Part shown: in pieces, positions 1 to 5,152 of the stretch
Position numbering within the stretch: the first letter of the stretch is position 1
Layout: the number at the start of each line of letters is the position of its first letter
The notes under the pieces: model-generated
What the model saw: the letters and a program-made list of their open reading frames with translations, nothing else
What the model was told of the DNA's origin: nothing
Database searches by the model: none
Translations under genes and position numbers: made by a program
DNA from: Ilumatobacter sp.
GTDB taxonomy: Bacteria; Actinomycetota; Acidimicrobiia; Acidimicrobiales; Ilumatobacteraceae
Assembly: GCA_029263275.1 (NCBI GenBank)
Contig: JAJCXU010000233.1
Coordinates: 1 to 6,306, forward strand
Direction of reading: 5' to 3'
DNA: 6,306 nt

Positions 1-1104
1 GAGGAGGACGTACAGCGTCGGGTCGAGCGGGTTGATGATGTCGCCGACACCGCGTCCCACGATGGCCCCGCCGACGACCAGCGGAATGAAGACGCCGCCG
101 ACACCGCCACCAGCCAGCGTGACGGCAGTCGACAAGCACCGGATGAAGAAGATCGCGGCAAGCAGCCACACCGCATGTTCCTCACCGAGCCATCCGAACA
201 CTTCGTAGCCCGAGCCGAGCGTGAGGCTCTCGCCGGTGAGCGCACGGGTGAGGATGAACAGGCCCGTGAGCGACGCTCCGGTGATCACGAGGCGACTCGC
301 GATGGGACGAAGCGTGAATGCCTTGGCCATACGGATCAATCGCGAGAACGCTCGGGCTCCGAGCGCACACCCGATCCCGATGAGAATGGCGCCGGCGAGA
401 TCCTTGTACTGGAACGCCACCGCACGGTCGGCGTCGAAGGAGAAGATCGGCTTGGTGCTGCTGAACGCGACGAACACGACATAACCGGACGCCGAGGCAA
501 CCAGCGCCGGGAGCAGCATGCGCCGCGCCATCTGATCGCGGAATGGCACCTCGAGCGCGAAGATCGCTCCCGTGGCAGGCGCCTTGAAGATGGCCGCGAC
601 GCCAGCCGCGGCACCAGCGACGAGCAGGGTGCGATAGTCGGCACCGCGGAACGCCGCGGGCAGCCGTCGCTGGAGGAACGCTCCCATGGCCGAGCCGCCG
701 TACATCGACGGACCTTCGAGGCCCATCGCTCCGCCGGTTCCGAGTGTGGCGATGGCCGCCATGATGCGGCCAACGAACGCCCGAGGGCGGAGTGGGTATT
801 CAGAGTCGTGGAATGCGCGGAGGTATTCGTCGGACGTGGCGGGCGACGCCCCGTTGCCGACGACTCGGAGAATGATCGCCGACGCAACCAGCCCGAGGCC
901 CGGCGCAATCGCGGCGAACCAGAGTGGCCCGTGGAGCACCCGATCGAACGCGACTTCGGCGACCACGAATTCGAAAAAGCGAACACCGAGACCGGTGATG
1001 GCTCCGGTGACCGCAGCGAGCAACACGACCTCGCGCGAGCGACGTACCAGGTCACGCAGTTCCCCAGTGCGGATATCGAAGGTGGCGGGCCTCATCGCCG
1101 TCAT
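1..1104 (-). CDS. ClC-family chloride channel/transporter, C-terminus beyond window
   Basis: Integral membrane anion channel or anion/proton antiporter of the inner membrane. The 368 visible residues, read from ATG at 1104, carry the ClC landmarks in order. A GNGASP segment (residues 83-88) sits where the selectivity loop GSGIP is expected. GLEGP (128-132) carries the gating glutamate E130. The AIFALEVPF segment (about 181-189) forms the helix that carries the proton glutamate in antiporters. GGVFIP (336-341) matches the conserved GxFxP motif. Many hydrophobic helices separate them. The proton-glutamate position appears to be Val186, as in eukaryotic ClC channels, which hints at channel-like or uncoupled behaviour. 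The C-terminus, including the inner-gate tyrosine region and any CBS domains, lies outside the window. Start alternatives are ATG 1095 and GTG 1122; an in-frame stop at 1150-1152 bounds the choice. It is divergent from the epimerase and probably functionally separate from the glycan genes. Confidence 0.92.
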   Translation of the reverse strand, partial: MTAMRPATFDIRTGELRDLVRRSREVVLLAAVTGAITGLGVRFFEFVVAEVAFDRVLHGPLWFAAIAPGLGLVASAIILRVVGNGASPATSDEYLRAFHDSEYPLRPRAFVGRIMAAIATLGTGGAMGLEGPSMYGGSAMGAFLQRRLPAAFRGADYRTLLVAGAAAGVAAIFKAPATGAIFALEVPFRDQMARRMLLPALVASASGYVVFVAFSSTKPIFSFDADRAVAFQYKDLAGAILIGIGCALGARAFSRLIRMAKAFTLRPIASRLVITGASLTGLFILTRALTGESLTLGSGYEVFGWLGEEHAVWLLAAIFFIRCLSTAVTLAGGGVGGVFIPLVVGGAIVGRGVGDIINPLDPTLYVLL

Positions 1105-1265
1105 CACCTTGGGTCGCCGCACGACCTTCGAGACTACCCCTTCAGCGCATCATGTTTCGAAGGGTGGCGCTGGTTCGTTGACCGATGGTTCGAGATTCTT
1201 GAAGAACGTGTCAACTCCAATCGGATCCGACAATCAGACCACCCTCCGCTCCTAGAGTTCCCACC
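1105..1265. promoter_or_regulatory. Divergent spacer between ClC gene and epimerase
   Basis: This 161-bp gap lies between two divergently transcribed genes and so should hold both promoters. A TTGACC hexamer at 1178-1183 could be a -35 box for the epimerase, but I find no good -10 at 16-18 bp spacing. TGGTTCG occurs twice (1171-1177 and 1186-1192) flanking that hexamer, and TTCTTGAAGAA at 1196-1206 is a near-palindrome. No RNA gene or terminator is evident. No strong Shine-Dalgarno sequence precedes either start. Confidence 0.4.
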
Positions 1266-2330
1266 ATGCCCATTGCTTTGATCACCGGCTCGGCCGGCCT
1301 CATCGGCTCACAAGCTGCCGAACACTTCGCCGGCCTCGGACTCACCGTCGTCGGCGTCGACAACGACATGCGCAAGGTGTTCTTCGGCGACGACTCATCG
1401 ACCGCATGGATGGCCGATGCGTTGAGCGCGAAGTTGGGCGACCGGTACGTGCATCGCAGCCTTGACATCCGCGATCGAGATGCTGTTGAAGCCCTGTTCC
1501 GCGAGTACGGCACCGACATCGAACTCGTCGTACACACGGCCGCACAGCCGTCGCACGATTGGGCAGCCCGCGATCCGTTCACCGACTTCGACGTCAACGC
1601 GGTCGGCACGCTGAACATGATCGAGAACACGCGCCAGCACTGTCCGGAGGCGGTGTTCATCTTCACCTCGACCAACAAGGTGTACGGCGACACGCCGAAC
1701 CGACTGCCGCTCATCGAGCAGGAGACGCGCTGGGAGATCGACCCATCACACGAATACAACGACGGCATTCGCGAAGACATGTCCATCGACATGACCAAGC
1801 ACAGCTTGTTCGGAGCATCGAAGGTCGCCGCTGACGTGGTCGTGCAGGAGTACGGCCGCTATTTCGGGATGAAGACCTCCTGCTTCCGAGGCGGCACGCT
1901 GACCGGACCCAATCACTCAGCCGCCGAGCTCCACGGCTTCCTCGCCTACGTCATGCAGTGCACGATGAGCGGAACGCCGTACCGCGTCTTCGGCTACAAG
2001 GGCAAGCAAGTACGCGACGCCATCCATTCGTCCGACTTGATCAACTGCTTCGAACAGGTCTGGCGGGCACCTCGAAGTGCCGAGGTCTACAACATCGGTG
2101 GCGGCCGCTTCTCGAACTGTTCGGTTCGAGAAGCCATCGCGATGTGCGAAGACATCTCGGGCAAGAAGCTCGACCACGCCTATGTCGAGGACAATCGCAT
2201 CGGCGACCACATCTGGTGGATCGGCAGCAACGCCCGCTTCGAAGAGCATTACCCCGACTGGTCGCTGCAGTACGACGTGCGCGCCATCCTCGAGGAGATG
2301 TTCGACGCCAACACCGACCGCTGGTCCTGA
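1266..2330 (+). CDS. NAD-dependent sugar epimerase, CDP-paratose/tyvelose 2-epimerase-like
   Basis: Extended short-chain dehydrogenase/reductase of 354 residues, a usual length for nucleotide-sugar epimerases. It is cytosolic and predicted to invert or modify a sugar on a nucleotide carrier, most likely NDP-linked. The Rossmann glycine motif TGSAGLIG is at residues 7-14. Asp32, at the end of the second beta strand, favours NAD over NADP. The active-site strand TSTNKVYG (134-141) and the C-terminal segments GYKGKQVRD (243-251) and NRIGDHIWW (310-318) are characteristic of the RfbE/tyvelose epimerase branch. The SDR catalytic YxxxK reads FGASK (182-186), so Phe replaces the usual Tyr while Lys186 is kept. 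The start is clear because the nucleotide-binding strand begins at residue 3. The next plus-strand gene starts 29 bp downstream, so co-transcription is likely. Family assignment is firm; the exact substrate is not. Confidence 0.93.
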   Translation: MPIALITGSAGLIGSQAAEHFAGLGLTVVGVDNDMRKVFFGDDSSTAWMADALSAKLGDRYVHRSLDIRDRDAVEALFREYGTDIELVVHTAAQPSHDWAARDPFTDFDVNAVGTLNMIENTRQHCPEAVFIFTSTNKVYGDTPNRLPLIEQETRWEIDPSHEYNDGIREDMSIDMTKHSLFGASKVAADVVVQEYGRYFGMKTSCFRGGTLTGPNHSAAELHGFLAYVMQCTMSGTPYRVFGYKGKQVRDAIHSSDLINCFEQVWRAPRSAEVYNIGGGRFSNCSVREAIAMCEDISGKKLDHAYVEDNRIGDHIWWIGSNARFEEHYPDWSLQYDVRAILEEMFDANTDRWS

Positions 2331-2336
2331 GACAGG

Positions 2337-2362
2337 ATCGAACGCAATGATCGAACGCAATG
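2337..2362 (+). repeat. Perfect 13-bp tandem duplication spanning the GT26 start codon
   Basis: ATCGAACGCAATG occurs at 2337-2349 and is repeated without a mismatch at 2350-2362. Each copy ends in ATG. The second ATG (2360) opens the glycosyltransferase. The first (2347) opens an out-of-frame heptapeptide ORF (MIERNDR) that stops at TAG 2368-2370, just past the true start. The only Shine-Dalgarno-like string, AGGA at 2334-2337, is nine bases from the first ATG but 22 from the second. The duplication may therefore have displaced the start from its ribosome binding site. Re-initiation after the mini-ORF is an inference. Confidence 0.9.
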
Positions 2363-3157
2363 ATCGATAGGGGCAAGGTCTCCGTCCTCGGCGTCAACGT
2401 CGATGCCGTCGACTACGAAGCCGCGGTCGCACGCATCATCGCTGCGGCGAAGGCGAAGCAGCCGTACGGAGTCTCAGCGCTCGCGGTGCACGGCGTGATG
2501 ACGGGCGTCGACGACGCCGAGCACATCTCGCGACTCAACGCCCTCGACCTGGTCACGCCCGATGGGCAGCCGGTCCGCTGGGCGATGAACTGGCTGCACG
2601 GCACCGAGCTGTCCGATCGCGTCTACGGGCCAAACCTCACCTTGGAGGTGTGCCGAGCGGCTGCCGCTGAGGGACTCTCCGTGTACTTCTATGGCAGCAC
2701 GCAGGACACGCTCGACCATCTGGCCGAGCGCCTGCCAACGTTGACACCAGGCATCGAGATCGCGGGGATGCAACCCTCACGGTTCACCACCTCGACGCCC
2801 GAAGAACTCGACGAGATCGCCGCCGAGGTCAGGGCGTCCGGGGCCTCGATCTGCATGGTGGGCCTGGGCTGCCCCCGCCAGGAAGTGTTCGCATACGAGA
2901 ACGCACAACGCATGTCGATGCCGCTGATGGCGGTGGGCGCAGCCTTTGACTTTCACGCAGGACTGCAGGCGGAGCCTCCGGCCTGGATTCAACGCGCCGG
3001 GCTGCAGTGGGCACAACGTCTCGTCGGCAACCCGAAGCGTCTGTGGCGCCGCTACTTGATTCTCAACCCGCGCTATGTCGCAGCGATCGTCCGCCAGAAA
3101 CTCGGTCGGTACACCCCGACATCACCGGTCGCGCCCAATCATGTGGGGCCGAGCTGA
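2360..3157 (+). CDS. WecG/TagA/CpsF family glycosyltransferase (GT26)
   Basis: Family members transfer an N-acetylmannosamine-type sugar (ManNAc in TagA, ManNAcA in WecG) from a UDP donor onto a lipid-linked first sugar at the cytoplasmic membrane face. The 265 residues carry the family motifs in order. TPDGQP (66-71) includes Asp68, matching the proposed catalytic base. RVYGPNL (87-93), GLGCPRQE (168-175) and AVGAAFDFHAG (191-201) follow. The arginine-rich C-terminal segment (about 206-250; NPKRLWRRY at 224-232) matches the appendage that in TagA docks on the membrane and completes the active site. Length is normal to slightly long. The acceptor is presumably the product of the phosphoglycosyl transferase encoded convergently at 3184-3909. 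ATG 2360 is the only sensible start and lies in a 13-bp duplication without a well-spaced Shine-Dalgarno. It likely shares a transcript with the epimerase. The sugar transferred is unknown. Confidence 0.94.
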   Translation: MIDRGKVSVLGVNVDAVDYEAAVARIIAAAKAKQPYGVSALAVHGVMTGVDDAEHISRLNALDLVTPDGQPVRWAMNWLHGTELSDRVYGPNLTLEVCRAAAAEGLSVYFYGSTQDTLDHLAERLPTLTPGIEIAGMQPSRFTTSTPEELDEIAAEVRASGASICMVGLGCPRQEVFAYENAQRMSMPLMAVGAAFDFHAGLQAEPPAWIQRAGLQWAQRLVGNPKRLWRRYLILNPRYVAAIVRQKLGRYTPTSPVAPNHVGPS

Positions 3158-3187
3158 GTCGAGCCAGCTGACGTGAGCTGAGCTCAG
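3151..3187. repeat. Microrepeats and palindrome at a convergent gene junction
   Basis: AGCTGA occurs three times (3152-3157, 3166-3171, 3176-3181), and GAGCTGAG occurs at 3151-3158 and 3175-3182. CTGAGCTCAG at 3178-3187 is a perfect 10-bp palindrome that includes the stop codon of the minus-strand gene. CAGCT (3165-3169) can pair with AGCTG (3176-3180) around a six-base loop. The facing genes are only 26 bp apart. There is no T-tract on either strand, so a normal intrinsic terminator is not supported, although a weak two-way termination structure cannot be excluded. Confidence 0.5.
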
Positions 3188-3909
3188 GCGCCAGTGCGGT
3201 TGCCGAGCATTGCTGCTGGCGTCTTGGCCAAGATGCGCAAGTCGGTGGCGAAGGAAACCTGTTCGACGTAGTCGAGGTCCCAGTCGCCGTTCTCGTGCAT
3301 CGGCCCATCGCCGCGTGCCGAGACTTGCCACAGACCGGTGAGTCCGGGCTTGACGAGGTGTCGCTGGTCGAGGCCAGGACGGTATTGCTCGACGACGACA
3401 GATTCGAGCTCAGGGCGGGGGCCGACGAAGCTCATCTCGCCACGAAGCACGTTGATCAGCTGAGGCAACTCGTCGAGGCTGTAGCGACGCAGGAGGCGAC
3501 CGAGCACCGTGTGGCGTGGGTCGCGCTCGGACTTGTGGGTTTCGCGACGGTCGTGAATGACGTCGAGGCGTTGGCCTCGTCGGTCGGGACGCATCGTGCG
3601 GAACTTGAGTACCTCGAATGGCTCACCATCGAGACCGATTCGGGTTTGACGGAACAGCACCGGGCGACCGAGTTGCGTGCCGACCGCGAGGGCGACAACG
3701 GCCATGGGGACCGCAGCGATACCGAGCGCGATGGCGGCGCCCACACGATCGACAGCGGGCTTGACCAGCCGCGTGTACACAGATGTGCGAGGGGTAACCG
3801 TGCGCATCGGCATCGGAGCGATGACAGCAACGCGCTGTGAGGAGTCGGCAGCGTGGCTCGCGGCCATCGTCGCCCGGTCGATCGATTTCATCACCATGTT
3901 CTTCGGCAT
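3184..3909 (-). CDS. Undecaprenyl-phosphate sugar-phosphate transferase (monotopic PGT, Bac_transf family)
   Basis: Initiating enzyme of lipid-linked glycan assembly. It transfers a sugar-1-phosphate from a nucleotide sugar to undecaprenyl phosphate at the inner membrane. This is the short form (241 residues from ATG 3909), without the four-helix N-terminal domain of WbaP/WcaJ proteins. Residues 1-49 are a polar leader of no recognised function. KPAVDRVGAAIAL begins at 50 and opens a single membrane-embedded helix with a central Pro68. FRQTRIGLDGEPFEVLKFRT (86-105), DELPQLINVLRGE (146-158), FVGPRPE (161-167) and KPGLTGLWQVSARGD (187-201) are the family signatures. Asp146-Glu147 match the catalytic Asp-Glu dyad known from PglC. 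ATG 3909 was chosen over GTG 3957 because AAGAAGG lies nine bases upstream; GTG 3957 has no ribosome binding site and would add 16 residues. The gene opposes its neighbours, so it has its own promoter. The sugar is unknown. Confidence 0.94.
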   Translation of the reverse strand: MPKNMVMKSIDRATMAASHAADSSQRVAVIAPMPMRTVTPRTSVYTRLVKPAVDRVGAAIALGIAAVPMAVVALAVGTQLGRPVLFRQTRIGLDGEPFEVLKFRTMRPDRRGQRLDVIHDRRETHKSERDPRHTVLGRLLRRYSLDELPQLINVLRGEMSFVGPRPELESVVVEQYRPGLDQRHLVKPGLTGLWQVSARGDGPMHENGDWDLDYVEQVSFATDLRILAKTPAAMLGNRTGA

Positions 3910-3918
3910 GCCCGCCTG

Positions 3919-3925
3919 CCTTCTT
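3919..3925 (-). promoter_or_regulatory. Ribosome binding site deciding the PGT start
   Basis: Read on the minus strand this is AAGAAGG, complementary to the 16S anti-Shine-Dalgarno, with nine bases to ATG 3909. It is the best-spaced ribosome binding site for any gene in the window and favours ATG 3909 over GTG 3957. Confidence 0.6.
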
Positions 3926-4027
3926 GAATTGCTCAAGCAAAGTTCCGACGCCACCACTTTGTGTGGTCAGCCGCACGCTGTGTGACCGTCGTATCATCGC
4001 CTCCTACCCGCCGGTAGCGCCTGATTC

Positions 4028-4053
4028 GTGGGGATATTGTGCCACAGCCCCAC
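4028..4053. repeat. Inverted repeat over the putative PGT promoter
   Basis: GTGGGG (4028-4033) and CCCCAC (4048-4053) are perfect six-base inverted arms around a 14-base centre. The centre contains the putative minus-strand -10 box (4036-4041). Such a placement would suit an operator, but six-base arms can arise by chance in GC-rich DNA. Confidence 0.35.
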
Positions 4054-4064
4054 TGTACGGACAA
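4036..4064 (-). promoter_or_regulatory. Putative sigma-70-type promoter of the PGT gene
   Basis: On the minus strand TTGTCC (4064-4059) and CACAAT (4041-4036) are separated by exactly 17 bases; each matches its consensus hexamer at four of six positions. Transcription would start near 4029, giving a leader of about 120 nucleotides before ATG 3909. The leader includes AGGAGG at 4005-4000, two bases before an out-of-frame ATG at 3997. This assignment rests on pattern matching only. Confidence 0.35.
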
Positions 4065-4069
4065 CCGAC

Positions 4070-4106
4070 TTGACGGAACCTTGACCGACCACGTTCAGTA
4101 GTTGAC
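4070..4106 (+). promoter_or_regulatory. Three TTGAC boxes upstream of the sulfotransferase
   Basis: TTGAC occurs at 4070-4074, 4081-4085 and 4102-4106, with start-to-start spacings of 11 and 21 bases, close to one and two turns of the helix. One could be a -35 element for the sulfotransferase gene, but no convincing -10 box lies 16-18 bases downstream of any of them. A regulator-binding direct-repeat array is an alternative reading. Confidence 0.3.
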
Positions 4107-4161
4107 TCTTGTCACGCCCCTCCCCAATCCAGCCACTGTCGACCAGTACGATCGACGTCCG

Positions 4162-5094
4162 ATGGCAGCATCCCCGACCTCTCCAGCACTCACGCGGCGA
4201 CTCAAAGACGTCGGCCGTACCCTCGTGCGCTGGCTTGCGATGGCCAACGCCGACGCCCGGGTTCTCCCTGACGTCGTCATCATCGGCGTCAAGCGCGGGG
4301 GCACCACCTCACTCTTCCGAGACCTCGAAGCACACCCGTCGATGTGCCCACTCGTTCCGTCAGCGCGTCGGATGCCGATGCGCGAAAACATGAAGGGTGT
4401 CCACTACTTCGACACCAACTTCACCCGGTCAGCTCGCTGGTACCGCAGCCACTTCGCCACCGGATTCACTCGGCGCCGAGTGAAACGGGCCACGGGCGGA
4501 GCATTCACCGCCGAAGCCAGCCCGTACTACCTCTTCCAACCGCTGGCGGCTGAACGAGCGGCGGCGATGTTGCCCGCGACCACGCGATTCGTCATCTTGC
4601 TCCGTGACCCCGTCGAGCGCACCGTGTCGCATTGGTCCGAACAGACGCGCAACGGCGTCGAAACACTCTCGCTGCGTGAGGCGCTCGCCAGCGAGGACGA
4701 CCGAGTTGGAGACGACGCTGACCGACTGGCCGCGGGCCTCATCGAGACGAGTCACCCGCACGAGCAACAGTCGTACGCCAGCCAGAGTCACTATGCCGAC
4801 TCGATTCGTCGATGGATCGGCGCGGTTGGCCCCGATCGCGTGCTCGTGCACTACTCCGAGGACTACTACCAAGACCCATCGGAGACGGTCAATGCCATCA
4901 CCGATGCAATCGGCATCGACCGGACGGAGACCGTTGGGGAACATCGCAATGCTGCACCACGGGCAAGCACCCTCGACGCTGACCTCGACGCCGAGCTCAC
5001 CGAGCGGTTCCGTTCCGATGTCGACGAAATCGCTGCCATCCTGGGCGCCCGGCCCCCGTGGCCGCGATTCAACACTCCAGTCACCGATCGCTGA
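4162..5094 (+). CDS. PAPS-dependent carbohydrate sulfotransferase (heparan-sulfotransferase-like)
   Basis: Predicted to transfer sulfate from 3'-phosphoadenosine 5'-phosphosulfate to a hydroxyl or amine, here most likely on the glycan made by the neighbouring enzymes. From ATG 4162 it has 310 residues. The 5'-phosphosulfate loop GVKRGGTTS is at 42-50, with Lys44 where the family's catalytic lysine is expected. HYFD (81-84) matches the common HFFD/HYFS segment. YYLF (122-125) follows. RDPVERTVSHW (148-158) is the 3'-phosphate-binding motif, with Arg148 and Ser156 as expected ligands. A family-typical late segment, VLVHYSEDYYQDP (227-239), completes the fold. No signal peptide or membrane helix is apparent, which fits a cytosolic enzyme. 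TTG 4102 would add 20 residues of low-complexity, non-conserved character, so ATG 4162 is preferred; neither has a clear Shine-Dalgarno. It precedes the GT4 gene by 44 bp and is probably co-transcribed with it. The acceptor is unknown. Confidence 0.9.
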   Translation: MAASPTSPALTRRLKDVGRTLVRWLAMANADARVLPDVVIIGVKRGGTTSLFRDLEAHPSMCPLVPSARRMPMRENMKGVHYFDTNFTRSARWYRSHFATGFTRRRVKRATGGAFTAEASPYYLFQPLAAERAAAMLPATTRFVILLRDPVERTVSHWSEQTRNGVETLSLREALASEDDRVGDDADRLAAGLIETSHPHEQQSYASQSHYADSIRRWIGAVGPDRVLVHYSEDYYQDPSETVNAITDAIGIDRTETVGEHRNAAPRASTLDADLDAELTERFRSDVDEIAAILGARPPWPRFNTPVTDR

Positions 5095-5099
5095 CGCCG

Positions 5100-5142
5100 A
5101 TGACATCTCGATGCGAGTATTGAGATGCGAGTTCTGAAATGA
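5100..5142 (+). other. Nested leader mini-ORFs ahead of the GT4 gene
   Basis: Three tiny ORFs lie between the sulfotransferase stop and the GT4 start. They are MTSRCEY (5100-5123), MRVLRCEF (5111-5137) and MRVLK (5125-5142). The last stops at TGA 5140-5142, overlapping the GT4 ATG at 5139 in an ATGA arrangement typical of translational coupling. None has a clear ribosome binding site. They may be by-products of the tandem repeat at 5111-5152. A role in re-initiation is inferred, not shown. Confidence 0.4.
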
Positions 5143-5152
5143 GAGTACTGAT
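5111..5152 (+). repeat. Three 14-bp tandem copies of a gene start (ATG plus Arg-Val-Leu)
   Basis: The copies are ATGCGAGTATTGAG (5111-5124), ATGCGAGTTCTGAA (5125-5138) and ATGAGAGTACTGAT (5139-5152). Any two agree at 11 of 14 positions. Each encodes Met-Arg-Val-Leu from its own ATG, and since 14 is not a multiple of three they lie in three different frames. The differences within the four codons (CGA/AGA, GTA/GTT, TTG/CTG) are all synonymous. Only the third copy continues into the glycosyltransferase. Neighbouring sequence on either side shows no further copy. Confidence 0.9.

Noticed and set aside
336..1055. Minus-strand open frame of 239 codons overlapping the ClC gene
   Set aside because: It is in a different frame from the ClC motifs and encodes Ser/Arg-rich sequence typical of a GC-rich shadow frame.
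175..1281. Long plus-strand open frame opposite the ClC gene
   Set aside because: Its product is rich in Arg, Glu and Gly with no domain, as expected for the antisense of a high-GC membrane protein. The minus-strand frame has clear ClC motifs.
3158..3183. Rho-independent terminator between the convergent genes
   Set aside because: The only stem is five base pairs with no T-tract on either strand.
3910..3957. GTG 3957 as the start of the sugar-phosphate transferase
   Set aside because: It adds 16 residues and has no ribosome binding site, whereas ATG 3909 has AAGAAGG at nine bases.
4102..4161. TTG 4102 as the sulfotransferase start
   Set aside because: The extra 20 residues lie before the conserved region and look non-coding; ATG 4162 still leaves about 40 residues before the PAPS loop. 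It is not fully excluded.
4429..5106. Minus-strand open frame opposite the sulfotransferase
   Set aside because: No recognisable domain; the plus-strand frame has both PAPS motifs at the right spacing.
5111..5152. Phase-variable frameshifting of the GT4 gene by the 14-bp repeat
   Set aside because: The repeat lies at and before the start codon. Losing or gaining a copy leaves the last copy fused in frame to the gene, so classic on/off frameshift switching is not expected.
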